This document shows positions 9,684 through 18,106 of a DNA stretch of 57,145 nucleotides, one piece after another. Numbering within the stretch: the first letter of the stretch is position 1; each line of letters starts with the position of its first letter. Source of the stretch: Gordonia amicalis NBRC 100051 = JCM 11271 (GTDB lineage: Bacteria; Actinomycetota; Actinomycetes; Mycobacteriales; Mycobacteriaceae); the NCBI RefSeq assembly GCF_000332995.1, contig NZ_BANS01000041.1, positions 1-57,145 of the forward strand, read 5' to 3'. Both the position numbers and the translations under genes were made by a program. The notes beneath the pieces are model-generated. The model ran no database searches, was not told where the DNA came from, and saw only the letters and a list, made by a program, of their open reading frames with translations.

Positions 9684-10565
9684 TCAGCGCAAGAGCCGTT
9701 CCCGTAGCCGCGCTTCACGTTCCAGTCGCTCCGTATCGCGGCGGCGGCGTTCGGCCATGATCGCGCACAGCACATCCTCGAACGGCGCACCCTGCGGTGG
9801 AGCAGGTGCCACGAACGGCGCCGCGTCGAAGACCAGTCGGCGCGCGGCAAACGCGCGGGGCTCGGGCTTCATGCCATGACGACCGTTGAGGAACTGGCGG
9901 ATGATCACGGCGAGTCCGTCGGGGAGGGCCACGATGTCCGCGGACACCGCCCACGAGGCGAGTCCGGCGGGCATCTCGACGGGATTCTGCTTCTCGACGC
10001 GGTGCCGGTCCCGGATCACGTAGGTGCCGGCGAGGAGGTCACCGAGCCGCTTGTTCTTCCGCGAGATCGCAGCACTGATGAGCGCGGGCAGACCCAGGCA
10101 GGCGTACATCTCGATGAACCCCACCAGCGCCCGGGTGAGCGAATGCCGAAACCCGATGGGTCCGGCGTCATCTCGGACGGTACGCAGGCCGACGACGAGA
10201 TGACCGACGGTCTTGCCCCCGGTGAGGGTCTCCACGACGGTGGGCAGCGCGATGACACTGACGATGGGCAGCATCGTGTTGACGGCGCCCCGCCAGGCCT
10301 CGTTGAGGTCGATGGCCACCTGGTAGGTCAGCCACCAGAGGATCAGCCAGAGGGCGATCCCCAGCGCGACGTCGATCATCCCCGACAGAATCCGGTAGCC
10401 GAGACCGCCTGGCGGCAGCGCCAGTGCCACCGCCTCACCGGAGACCAGATCGTCGCGTCCCACGCCGACCGTGGCCGACGCACCTGCACCCCAGACGGTC
10501 GGCGGCGGGCCGGTCGGGACACCCGCCGGTCCCGGGGGTCCTGGCGGCGGCGGTACGGATGGCAC
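9684..10565 (-). CDS. RDD family membrane protein
   Basis: A 293-residue protein with a proline/glycine-rich N-terminus of about 50 residues, then an RDD domain with at least three membrane segments. The domain begins GLGYRILSGMIDVALG, its arginine and aspartate being the family signature, and includes the GKTVGHLVVGLR stretch and a conserved KRLGDLLAGTYVI. The C-terminal 90 residues are soluble and charged (RRDTERLEREARL). It is divergent from the SpoIIM-like gene. In mycobacteria RDD, SpoIIM, DUF58 and MoxR genes stay together, so a membrane-envelope partnership is likely but unproven. Confidence 0.85.
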   Translation of the reverse strand: MPSVPPPPGPPGPAGVPTGPPPTVWGAGASATVGVGRDDLVSGEAVALALPPGGLGYRILSGMIDVALGIALWLILWWLTYQVAIDLNEAWRGAVNTMLPIVSVIALPTVVETLTGGKTVGHLVVGLRTVRDDAGPIGFRHSLTRALVGFIEMYACLGLPALISAAISRKNKRLGDLLAGTYVIRDRHRVEKQNPVEMPAGLASWAVSADIVALPDGLAVIIRQFLNGRHGMKPEPRAFAARRLVFDAAPFVAPAPPQGAPFEDVLCAIMAERRRRDTERLEREARLRERLLR

Positions 10566-10662
10566 GCCTCACCATACGACGCGAACCGCGGCTCGCACCC
10601 TCACCCGTGCACAGAGACGACACCCGTCGAATGACACGTCCTGCGTTGACCCGGATGCCGGT

Positions 10663-10668
10663 TACCCT
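10663..10668 (+). promoter_or_regulatory. Candidate -10 hexamer for leaderless SpoIIM-like gene
   Basis: TACCCT within TTACCCTGG lies six bases before the ATG at 10675, the same arrangement as at leuS. It supports this ATG over the longer upstream reading frame. No good -35 is seen. Confidence 0.4.
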
Positions 10669-10674
10669 GGCCGG

Positions 10675-11667
10675 ATGGACCTCGACGCCTATGTCTCCGC
10701 GCACCGCGCGACGTGGGAACGGCTCGATGAGTTGTCGCGCCGGCGGCGTCTTACCGGAGCCGAGGCCGACGAGATCATCGACACCTACCAGCGGGTGGCG
10801 ACGCATCTTTCGGTGATCCGCTCGTCGGCGCCCGACGCATCGCTCGTCGCGTACCTGTCGGCGTTGCTGGCGCGGGCCCGGGGTAGAGCGTCGGGGACGC
10901 GGGTGAGTACCTGGTCGACGTTCATCGATTTCTTCGCCGTGTCGTTCCCCGCTGCGCTGTACCGGATGCGGTGGTGGTGGCTGACGGTGATGGGCGTGTG
11001 TCTGCTCGCGGCCGCGGTCATGACCTGGTGGGTTCTGGAGCATCCGCGCATCGAGAGTTCGTTCGCCTCGGCGCAGGAGATCGAACGGCTCGTCACCAAC
11101 GACTTCGAGAACTACTACAGCGAATACGAGGCGACGTCGTTCGCGGCGCGGGTGTGGACCAACAACTTCTGGCTGGCCGCGATGTGCATCGTTGTCGGCG
11201 TTTTCGGCCTGCCGGTGATCTGGATGCTCTACACCAACATCCTGAACCTGGTGGTGATCGCGTCGATCATGATCCGCCACGGTCGCGGAGACCTGTTCTT
11301 CGGTCTGCTCCTGCCACACGGCATGCTCGAACTGACCTGCCTGTTCGTCGCCGCAGGAGTCGGGCTCCGGATCTTCTGGTCCTGGGTGTCACCCGGGAAC
11401 CGAACGCGCGCAGCCGCTCTCGGTGAGGAGGGTCGGGCCGCCATCGGCGTGGCGCTCGGTCTCGTCGCCGTCCTCTTGGTGTGCGGGGTGATCGAGGCCT
11501 TCGTGACGCCTTCGCCGCTGCCGACGTGGGCGCGGATCGGGATCGGCGTGACCGCCTGGTTGCTGTTCATGATCTACGTCTTCGTCGCCGGGCGCCGCGC
11601 GCACCGAGCCGGTGAAACCGGCGACCTCGCCGAGCTGGATCGCGGACTGACTGCACCGACCGTGTAG
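10675..11667 (+). CDS. SpoIIM-like (stage II sporulation protein M) membrane protein
   Basis: A 330-residue membrane protein of the SpoIIM/DUF95 family. Its first 100 residues are soluble and basic (DLDAYVSAHRATWERLDEL), followed by several membrane segments, with the characteristic FAARVWTNNFWLAAMCIVVG and LPHGMLELTCLFVAAGVGL. The organism class does not make endospores, so the sporulation name is by family only. The ATG at 10675 was chosen because the longer frame runs back through the promoter of the divergent RDD gene. It groups with the RDD protein and the DUF58/MoxR operon downstream. Confidence 0.85.
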   Translation: MDLDAYVSAHRATWERLDELSRRRRLTGAEADEIIDTYQRVATHLSVIRSSAPDASLVAYLSALLARARGRASGTRVSTWSTFIDFFAVSFPAALYRMRWWWLTVMGVCLLAAAVMTWWVLEHPRIESSFASAQEIERLVTNDFENYYSEYEATSFAARVWTNNFWLAAMCIVVGVFGLPVIWMLYTNILNLVVIASIMIRHGRGDLFFGLLLPHGMLELTCLFVAAGVGLRIFWSWVSPGNRTRAAALGEEGRAAIGVALGLVAVLLVCGVIEAFVTPSPLPTWARIGIGVTAWLLFMIYVFVAGRRAHRAGETGDLAELDRGLTAPTV

Positions 11668-11678
11668 GAATGGTTCGT

Positions 11679-11912
11679 GACCTCGATACGGTCCTCGGCT
11701 TGCGCCTCGGACCTACTCGGCCGGCGGAGGTCTGCTGGTTGAGTAGGTGAGGAGCTTGCGACGAGTGCCTCGCCTGCTGGTTGAGTAGGTGAGGAGCTTG
11801 CGAGGAGTGCCCCGCCTGCGGGTTGAGTAGGTGAGGAGCTTGCGAGGAGTGCCCCGCCTGCGGGTTGAGTAGGTGAGGAGCTTGCGACGAGCCGTATCGA
11901 AACCACCCGTAA
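11679..11912. repeat. Inverted element plus four tandem 42-bp repeats
   Basis: Four direct copies start with GGTTGAGTAGGTGAGGAGCT at 11737, 11779, 11821 and 11863, at an exact 42-bp period. The last ends in GCGACGAGCCGTATCGAAACC. Upstream, 11679-11724 is a diverged copy of the whole element in the opposite orientation (TCGATACGG ... ACCTACTCG), so the region can form a long hairpin. It fills the gap between the SpoIIM-like and the small membrane-protein genes. Confidence 0.9.
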
Positions 11913-11930
11913 CCCGAAAGGAACACCCGA

Positions 11931-12206
11931 ATGGCCAAGAACGACAAGTCTCTGCTCGCGGTCTCGTTGATCGGAGGAGGTCTGGCGGCGGTCGGTCTGA
12001 CGCACTTCGTCAAGCCGGAGGTGTTCGCTCCCATCACCGCACCCGTGTTCCCCGAGGACACCACGACGTGGACCTACCGCAACGGTGCCTGCGAGACCGC
12101 GATCGGCGTCGCGCTGGTGTCACGCCGCACCCGACGCCCCGGCCTGGCCGGGCTGGCCGGCTACCTGGGCTTCCTCGGCTACCGGGCGGTGCAGGCGAAG
12201 AGCTAG
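11931..12206 (+). CDS. Small DoxX-like membrane protein
   Basis: A 91-residue protein with two or three short hydrophobic segments (LLAVSLIGGGLAAVGLTHFV and GLAGLAGYLGFLGY). The HFVKPEVFAPITAPVFP stretch followed by a conserved-looking YRNGACETAIGVAL resembles the DoxX-like/DUF4267 type of small membrane protein, but the match is loose. An AAAGGA sequence precedes the ATG. Function unknown. Confidence 0.6.
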   Translation: MAKNDKSLLAVSLIGGGLAAVGLTHFVKPEVFAPITAPVFPEDTTTWTYRNGACETAIGVALVSRRTRRPGLAGLAGYLGFLGYRAVQAKS

Positions 12207-12218
12207 CTCGACGCAGCG

Positions 12219-13511
12219 CTACAGCAACCCGCGTGATTTGAGCAGCAGATAGTGATCTGCCAGCCGAGCGGGCAGCGCGTGGGGCGGGGCATCCACCACG
12301 TCGACGCCGAGCCGACCGACGGCGGTGGCCGTCCGATTGCGCAACGTGAGGGTCCGGGCTGCCGCGGCCGCGTCGTAGACGGCTTCCGGGTGTTCCCGGA
12401 CGGCGATCATCTCCTCCAGCGCCGGATCGGCGACGGATCCGATGACGACCTTGTAGTGCTGCGCGAGAACCGACAGCGGGGGCAGCAGTGACTCCTCGAC
12501 GGCGGCCGGTTCCATCGGGGTCAGCAACACCAGCAGGGCGCGCTGGCGGCTGATCTTCGCGACCTCGGCGCCCAGCATCGGCCAATCCGCCTCCAGCAGT
12601 GCCGGTTCGAGGTCGGCCATCGCCGTGACCAGCCTGCTGAGCAGCGTCGTCCGGCCCTCCCCGACGACTCGACGGTGCACGCGTCGGTCACCGGCGATCA
12701 GGTCGACCCGGTCGCCCGCATGCGATGCCAACGCCGCCAGCAGCAGGGCGGCGTCCATCGCGGCGTCGAGTCGGGGGACATCGCCGACGCGCCCCGCCGA
12801 GGTGCGCGACGTGTCGAGCACGATGACGATGTGTCGGTCCTTCTCCGGTTGCCATGTCCGCACCACGGTCGACCGGCGTCGTGCGGTCGCCCGCCAGTCG
12901 ATGCTGCGGACGTCGTCTCCTTCGACGTAGTCCCGGAGAGAGTCGAATTCGGTGCCCTGCCCGCGTATCCGGACCGCCGACCGGCCGTCGAGCTGGCGGA
13001 GGTGGGCGAGTCGGGAGGGCAGGAACCGCCGTGACCCGAACGGCGGGAGCGCGCGGACCCGACCGGGAAGCGGGACGCTGCGTTGCCGTCCGGCCAGTCC
13101 CAGAGGACCGAGACGGCGCACCGTCACCCGCACGGCGAGTCGGTCGCCACGTCGCGTGGGGGTGAGAGTGGTGGTCACCGTAGTGGTCTCACCGCGCGGC
13201 ACGGTGAGGCGGTGGATGGCGCCGGTGGCGCCCGCCGACGGTTGCCAGCTGTCACGCAGGACGCCGCGAAAGGTCCCGGTCCCGGTGTTGGTGACCGTGA
13301 TCGAGCAGGAGGTGCTCTCCCCTAACCGGACCGGTCCGATCACCGACCGTGTCATCGCGATGGTCTTCGTCGATCCGGCGAGCGCGAGGTCGAGGCACAT
13401 CAGCAGCACACAGAACAGAACCCACAGCACGGGGACGGCGTAGTTCGGCCACACCAGGATCGGCACTGCGCCCAGCAGCACCAGTACCAGAAACCGGCCG
13501 GTGAGGAACAT
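12219..13511 (-). CDS. DUF58 domain protein, MoxR partner
   Basis: A 430-residue protein anchored by two N-terminal membrane segments (residues about 5-45), followed by a beta-rich domain and then DUF58 with a von Willebrand A-like fold. The DUF58 core motif is DYVEGDDVRSIDWRATARR, followed by HIVIVLDTSRTSAGR with a MIDAS-like DxS. DUF58 proteins work with MoxR ATPases as chaperone or envelope-assembly pairs. Its start codon overlaps the stop of the MoxR gene by one base (TGATG), so translation is coupled. Confidence 0.9.
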   Translation of the reverse strand: MFLTGRFLVLVLLGAVPILVWPNYAVPVLWVLFCVLLMCLDLALAGSTKTIAMTRSVIGPVRLGESTSCSITVTNTGTGTFRGVLRDSWQPSAGATGAIHRLTVPRGETTTVTTTLTPTRRGDRLAVRVTVRRLGPLGLAGRQRSVPLPGRVRALPPFGSRRFLPSRLAHLRQLDGRSAVRIRGQGTEFDSLRDYVEGDDVRSIDWRATARRRSTVVRTWQPEKDRHIVIVLDTSRTSAGRVGDVPRLDAAMDAALLLAALASHAGDRVDLIAGDRRVHRRVVGEGRTTLLSRLVTAMADLEPALLEADWPMLGAEVAKISRQRALLVLLTPMEPAAVEESLLPPLSVLAQHYKVVIGSVADPALEEMIAVREHPEAVYDAAAAARTLTLRNRTATAVGRLGVDVVDAPPHALPARLADHYLLLKSRGLL

Positions 13512-14554
13512 CAGCGCGGCACGGGAACCGAGTTGACGGCGGCATCGAGGACCGAGCCGACCGACACGCCTTCGAGTTCGGCCTCCGGCCGCAGCGACAG
13601 CCGGTGTGCCAGCGTCGACTGTGCCAGGGCCTGAACGTCATCGGGGGTCACGAAGTCACGGCCGTTCAGCCACGCCCACGCGCGGCTGGTCCCGAGTAGC
13701 GCGGTCGCGCCGCGCGGGCTGACGCCGAGTGCCAGGGACGGCGAGAACCTTGTCGCGCGGGCGATGTCGACGATGTAGGCGGCCACCTGTGGTGCGACAC
13801 CGACGCGGCGGACCTGTTCGATGCCGGCTTCGACGTCGGCGGCCGAGGCGACCGGTCGAAGTCCGGCGGCGGCGAGATTCCGCGGATCGAACCCGGCCGC
13901 GTGCCGGGTCAGGACAGTGATCTCGTGCTCACGTGGCGGCACGGGCAGTGTCACCTTCAGCAGGAAACGGTCGAGCTGGGCCTCCGGCAGCGGGTAGGTG
14001 CCCTCGTACTCGACGGGGTTCTGCGTTGCTGCCACCAGGAACGGGCTGGGCAGCGGACGGCCGACGCCGTCGACGGTCACCTGCCGTTCCTCCATCGCCT
14101 CCAGCAGCGATGCCTGCGTCTTCGGTGGGGTGCGGTTGATCTCATCGGCCAACAGGAGGTTCGTGAACACCGGTCCCTCGCGGAACGTGAACTCCGAGCC
14201 GGCGGAGTCGAACACAAGCGAACCCGTCACGTCTCCGGGCATCAGGTCGGAGGTGAACTGCACGCGCTTGGTCTCGACGTCGAGCGCCGCCGCGACCGAT
14301 CTGACGAGGAGGGTCTTGGCGACGCCCGGAACGCCTTCGAGCAGGATGTGTCCGCGACACAGCAGTGCGATGAGGATGCCCGCGACCGCCGGGTCTTGCC
14401 CGACAACGGCTTTGGCGACCTCGGCACGCACCGCACCGAGTGCCTCGCGTGCCTTGTTCGACGACGGGGCGGGTCCACCGTGCGGATTCTGCGGCGATGA
14501 GGCCGCTTTCTCGGACGGACCGGGGCCGAAGGTGCGGGATGGATCGACGGTCAT
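13511..14554 (-). CDS. MoxR-type AAA ATPase
   Basis: A 347-residue AAA+ ATPase. The Walker A motif is GVPGVAKT at residues 74-81, and Walker B is LLLADEINRTPPKTQ followed by LLEAMEERQVTVDG. The sensor region has VAATQNPVEYEGTYPLPEAQ, which is diagnostic of MoxR. The first 35 residues are low-complexity. MoxR proteins are thought to act as metal-insertion or folding chaperones together with a VWA partner, here the downstream DUF58 protein. The ATG overlaps the stop of the DUF4350 gene (ATGA). Confidence 0.95.
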   Translation of the reverse strand: MTVDPSRTFGPGPSEKAASSPQNPHGGPAPSSNKAREALGAVRAEVAKAVVGQDPAVAGILIALLCRGHILLEGVPGVAKTLLVRSVAAALDVETKRVQFTSDLMPGDVTGSLVFDSAGSEFTFREGPVFTNLLLADEINRTPPKTQASLLEAMEERQVTVDGVGRPLPSPFLVAATQNPVEYEGTYPLPEAQLDRFLLKVTLPVPPREHEITVLTRHAAGFDPRNLAAAGLRPVASAADVEAGIEQVRRVGVAPQVAAYIVDIARATRFSPSLALGVSPRGATALLGTSRAWAWLNGRDFVTPDDVQALAQSTLAHRLSLRPEAELEGVSVGSVLDAAVNSVPVPR

Positions 14555-15819
14555 GGTGTGTGCCGGACTTCCTTCTCGAGGGCGGTCAGTTCACTGGTGA
14601 AGACGACGAGGCCGGTGTCGGTCGTGGGCAGCGGCCCCGCGAGCAGGGTCCGTACCTGTGGAAGGTCGCGGCCGGTGACGGACACGACGGTGGTGATGAT
14701 GGCGTGGACGGCGGAGTCGGCGGTCTCCCCCGGTGCCACCATCGTTTCCCATTCGGGTGCCGCCAACTCGTCGGTGGCCCGACCGGCGTCGTACGGGAGG
14801 CCGAGGTAGGAGGCGAGCGAGGTCAGGGTGTGGATGCGCAGCGCGGCGGCGGCGCGGGCGTCGGCGCGAGCCTTGTGGTACATCCGGCCCCGCGCCTGGG
14901 TGGTCTCGATCGCCTTGACGACCGCCGGCAGCGGCTCGGTGACCAGCGCGCCGAAACGGCGACCTCGCCAGAGCATCAGGACCAGGACTGCGAACGCGGC
15001 CAGCACGACCAGCGGCCCGAGCGCCTCCGGGATGTCGGATTCCTCTTGCGCCGACGCGACTTCGTCGGTGAAAAGAGGTACATACCAGAGGATGTCGTGC
15101 GCGCTTGCGAAGAGACGGGTGGCCACGCCCGCGTTGTCCCGGAGCGCGAGGTTCTCGTTGATCAGCATGTCGCCACTGACGACCACGATCTCCGGGCGGG
15201 TCGATGTGGCCGGCACGATCAGCACATTCGACGCGGTGCCGGTGGTGAAGCACGACGTCGCGCCCGGTGCGGATGTGCTGTAGCCGAGCGCGCCGCCGGT
15301 GATGGTGTCGTCGTCGGCGATCTCGGTGGTCGTGCACCCGGCGAGCACCGCGGTCGGGGCACCGCCGTACTCCAGCCGGACGGGTAGCCGGAGAAGTGAC
15401 AGAGCGTTGTCCTGCGGCGCGATCAGGATCACCCGGTGTGCGTCGGAGACCCAATCCAGGAACTGTTGTGCGGTACCGGGGTTCAGCGCGCCGACCGATG
15501 ACACGACGACCGTCGTGCTGCTCTCGGGGCGCGGCGAATCGGTGAGCTCGTCCAGTCCACGGGCCTGATGGAGGTCGCCGCCGTGGTCGTCGATGATCTG
15601 GGCGAGGGCGCGCGCACCCTGGGGCCGTGGATTGTCGGGGTCGTAGCTGACACCAGGCCCCGGTTCCGCACCGAACACGGTCAGCGCGGAGACACCGAGC
15701 AGGGCGATCGCTGCGGTCACCGCGACGACGAGCACCACCACGAGTACCCAGATCCATCGTGGCGTGCCGCGCTTCGGCGGGGCGGGCGCGATCGACGGTG
15801 TACGTGCCGTCGTGGTCAT
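14551..15819 (-). CDS. DUF4350 domain membrane protein
   Basis: A 422-residue protein with an N-terminal membrane segment (IWVLVVVLVVAVTAAIALLG), an extracytoplasmic DUF4350 domain starting at SYDPDNPRPQGARALAQI, a second membrane segment after about residue 250 (LGPLVVLAAFAVLVLMLW), and a cytoplasmic tail with GRMYHKARADARAAAALR. This is the classic partner of MoxR in actinobacteria. The gene overlaps its neighbours by 4 bp on both sides. Confidence 0.88.
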   Translation of the reverse strand: MTTTARTPSIAPAPPKRGTPRWIWVLVVVLVVAVTAAIALLGVSALTVFGAEPGPGVSYDPDNPRPQGARALAQIIDDHGGDLHQARGLDELTDSPRPESSTTVVVSSVGALNPGTAQQFLDWVSDAHRVILIAPQDNALSLLRLPVRLEYGGAPTAVLAGCTTTEIADDDTITGGALGYSTSAPGATSCFTTGTASNVLIVPATSTRPEIVVVSGDMLINENLALRDNAGVATRLFASAHDILWYVPLFTDEVASAQEESDIPEALGPLVVLAAFAVLVLMLWRGRRFGALVTEPLPAVVKAIETTQARGRMYHKARADARAAAALRIHTLTSLASYLGLPYDAGRATDELAAPEWETMVAPGETADSAVHAIITTVVSVTGRDLPQVRTLLAGPLPTTDTGLVVFTSELTALEKEVRHTP

Positions 15820-16496
15820 CGAGGCACCGCCAGACGACGCGGACCAGATGTGTCCACCCCGGCGGGTCGGGCGGACGACACGGTGCGCTCGAGGTCGAGC
15901 ACCGCACGGGCCGACCCGGCCGCCGCATGGCGACCGCCGTACGCGATCGCATCGAACAGGTCTGCGGCGCTCCGGAGTTCGACGCCGTGCTCCTCGAACC
16001 GGGACGCCAGTTCGGTCGCCACCTCATGTGCGGTGAGGGACGGCTCGTCGGCGAGCAGACCTCGTTCGATGCCGCGTTGGGCGAGCGCGCGGACGGCGGT
16101 GATCACACTGGTGTCGTAATCGCCGGCGGCATAGCGGGTCTCGGCCTCCGCGCGGAGTTCTTTCGCCGAACGCGGGCTTCCGGACAACACCACCTTCGCT
16201 GCGGCGTTCTCGGTGGTCTTCGGGATCCGCGGCGTGCGGCGCACGCGGCGGATCACGAGAACGGCGAGTCCGAGCGCCAGGAGGATGGCGATCACGATGA
16301 CGATCGCCCGGATCGTGTCCGACCCACCGACCAGGTCGAGGACGTTGTCGGCGATCCATCCCCAGACCCGGTCGCTGAACCGGTCCCACCACGACGGTTC
16401 CGGCGGTTGGTAGGCGTTCTGGGAGAGTTCGTCCTCGGCCCACCGGCGGGCTTGCTCGTTGCCGGGTTCCAGGGGTGCGGCGAGGATCGGGGTCAC
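15816..16496 (-). CDS. DUF4129 domain membrane protein
   Basis: First gene of the MoxR operon. It has one strong membrane segment (TIRAIVIVIAILLALGLAVLV) preceded by EPGNEQARRWAEDELSQ, and a C-terminal DUF4129 region (RYAAGDYDTSVITAVRALAQ, then LTAHEVATELASR). The GTG at 16496 is chosen because it leaves an N-terminus of normal form; the frame stays open further up to an ATG at 16655, but that extension is low-complexity. Function in the operon is unknown; it is probably an envelope component. Confidence 0.8.
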   Translation of the reverse strand: MTPILAAPLEPGNEQARRWAEDELSQNAYQPPEPSWWDRFSDRVWGWIADNVLDLVGGSDTIRAIVIVIAILLALGLAVLVIRRVRRTPRIPKTTENAAAKVVLSGSPRSAKELRAEAETRYAAGDYDTSVITAVRALAQRGIERGLLADEPSLTAHEVATELASRFEEHGVELRSAADLFDAIAYGGRHAAAGSARAVLDLERTVSSARPAGVDTSGPRRLAVPR

Positions 16497-16688
16497 CGCG
16501 CACCCGGCCGCGGGTCGTGCGGTGAGTCGGACATCGTCACGGATACCGGCCTTTCCGCGCTGCTGGGACCTCGACGGACTCGACGGACTCGATGCCCGAG
16601 GGGCTCTTGCGGCGAACGTATCAAACAACGGTGTGCAAGCACCGAAAACATCCACCGGTCGACGGACGCGCGTGCTACGGTGCGGAAC

Positions 16689-16702
16689 TAGAACACGTTC
16701 TA
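16689..16702. promoter_or_regulatory. KstR-like operator upstream of ketosteroid isomerase
   Basis: TAGAACACGTTCTA fits the TnnAACnnGTTnnA consensus of KstR, the TetR-family repressor of cholesterol catabolism in mycobacteria and rhodococci. Flanking bases (AAC before, ATT after) also fit. It lies 16 bp before the ATG, overlapping where a promoter should be. The gene it precedes encodes a steroid enzyme, which makes the match more than formal. Confidence 0.75.
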
Positions 16703-16717
16703 ATTTCTGGAGGATTC

Positions 16718-17107
16718 ATGACCGTGGAGCAAGCCGGCCTCGCCGACCAGATCGACGCGGCGGTGGACGCCTACATCGAGTTGCTGAACTCCGGCACCGC
16801 CGAGCAGATCGCCGACCTCTACGCGCCCGACGCGACGGTCGAGGACCCGATCGGCGCCGACATCCGCAACACCCGCGAAGAGCTCGTCGAGTTCTACTCG
16901 GTGATCACCGGCATGGACGAGCGCACCGCGACCCTCAAGTGGAAGAAGGTCGCCGGCGACACCGCCGTCTTCGAGTTCACCCTGGTGACCAAGACCTCCG
17001 GACTGGCCTTCGAGATCACTCCGGTCGACATAATGGTCTTCAACGCCGACGGCAAGGTGTCGTCGATGCGCGCGGTCTGGCGTCCGGAGGACCTCACGCA
17101 GCTCTGA
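16718..17107 (+). CDS. Ketosteroid delta-5-isomerase (SnoaL/NTF2 fold)
   Basis: A 129-residue enzyme expected to move the steroid double bond from delta-5 to delta-4 in 3-ketosteroids. It aligns well with Pseudomonas KSI: catalytic-type Tyr at residue 19 (AYIELLN), the general-base Asp at residue 43 in DATVEDPIG, and the third active-site Asp at residue 104 in PVDIMVF; VSSMRAVW matches the family end. An upstream TGGAGG is a good ribosome site and favours this ATG over a longer frame. The KstR-like operator suggests induction with sterol catabolism. A SnoaL-fold protein with a different substrate is possible but less likely. Confidence 0.85.
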   Translation: MTVEQAGLADQIDAAVDAYIELLNSGTAEQIADLYAPDATVEDPIGADIRNTREELVEFYSVITGMDERTATLKWKKVAGDTAVFEFTLVTKTSGLAFEITPVDIMVFNADGKVSSMRAVWRPEDLTQL

Positions 17108-17111
17108 CCCG

Positions 17112-17792
17112 CTAACCCCGCCCCGTCGGCCGCAGCACGATGTCCTGCGGATGGGCGTCGACGGGCGTCTGGATGGCGTGTACGACGGCGGCCGCGACGG
17201 ACTCCGGGCGCAGGAACTGTGAGGCGTCGTAGTCCCGTCCCTCGAGGGCGACGAGTTCGCGCTGCATGTCGGTGTCGATGCGCCCGGGGTAGACGGACGT
17301 GACCCGTAGTGTCGGTTCCTCGGCGCGCAGCGAGTCGGCGAGTGCCCGCAACCCGAACTTGCTCGCCGCATACGGCGCCCAGCGGGGTTTGGCGTTTCGT
17401 CCTGCCCCGGAATTGACGAAGACGACGTGCCCTTCTGCCTGCCGCAGCGCCGGCAGCAGGAGCCGCGTCAGTTCGGCGACGGCGACGAGGTTGATCTCGA
17501 GGACGTGATGCCACTCCTCGACGGGGGTGTCGGCCACATGCTCGAGACTGCTGCCGACGCCGGCGTTGTGGACCAGCACGTCGAGTTCGTTGATCGCTTC
17601 CACGGCGCCGGCGACCTCGTCGTAGTCGGTCAGTTCGACGGCGAAAGTGCTCGCGCCGTCGAGTTCGATGGCGAGGTTGTCGAGTTCGGGCGAGGGGCGT
17701 CCACCCAACAACAGGTCGTGGGTGGGCGCGAGCTGTCGGGCGATCTGGGCGCCGAGGCCGCGACTGGCCCCGGTGATCAAAGCGGTGGGCAC
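17112..17792 (-). CDS. Short-chain dehydrogenase/reductase
   Basis: A 226-residue SDR with a Rossmann fold. The NAD(P)-binding TGASRGLG motif lies at residues 8-15, NAG at VLVHNAGVG, the catalytic Ser at VNSGAG and the YxxxK pair at YAASK. The GTG at 17792 gives the standard start VPTALITGAS; the frame remains open upstream only because it runs through the 54-bp repeat array. It is convergent with the ketosteroid isomerase, four bases away, so a steroid link is possible but not shown. Substrate unknown. Confidence 0.85.
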   Translation of the reverse strand: MPTALITGASRGLGAQIARQLAPTHDLLLGGRPSPELDNLAIELDGASTFAVELTDYDEVAGAVEAINELDVLVHNAGVGSSLEHVADTPVEEWHHVLEINLVAVAELTRLLLPALRQAEGHVVFVNSGAGRNAKPRWAPYAASKFGLRALADSLRAEEPTLRVTSVYPGRIDTDMQRELVALEGRDYDASQFLRPESVAAAVVHAIQTPVDAHPQDIVLRPTGRG

Positions 17793-17811
17793 TCTGCCCA
17801 CCCTACTGGGC

Positions 17812-18057
17812 GACCCGGATGCCGAAATCGTCATGCTGACCACCCTCCGCTGGCCGAGTAGTGACGACCCGGATGCCGAAATCGTCACGCCTCCCACCCT
17901 CCGCTGGCCGAGTGGTGACGACCCGGATGCCGAAATCGTCACGCCTCGCACCCTCCGCCGACCGAGTAGCGACGACCCGGATGCCGAAATCGTCACGCCC
18001 CCCACCCTCCGCTGGCCGAGTAGCGACGACCGAACGGAGTGAGGACGACGCGTATCG
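17812..18057. repeat. Tandem 54-bp repeats, four copies
   Basis: Copies begin with GACCCGGATGCCGAAATCGT at 17812, 17866, 17920 and 17974, each followed by CACCCTCCGCTGGCCGAGTAG with a few changes. The last copy passes into CGAACGGAGTGAGGACGACGCGTATCGAGG, the tail seen in the other intergenic arrays. Because 54 is a multiple of three, reading frames stay open through it on both strands (an 18-residue pseudo-repeat with DPDAEIV), but I see no sign that it is translated. It occupies most of the 314-bp gap between divergent genes. Confidence 0.9.
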
Positions 18058-18106
18058 AGGTCACCTCGATGAGCACACGACGGCGCCGCGGGGCAGAATC
18101 GTCGGC

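Noticed and set aside
16689..16702. LexA box
   Set aside because: GAAC and GTTC are separated by two bases, not four; the spacing and flanks fit KstR.
17812..18057. Coding repeat protein (18-residue repeat DPDAEIV...)
   Set aside because: Frames are open on both strands only because the 54-bp period is a multiple of three; no start site or conserved protein context.
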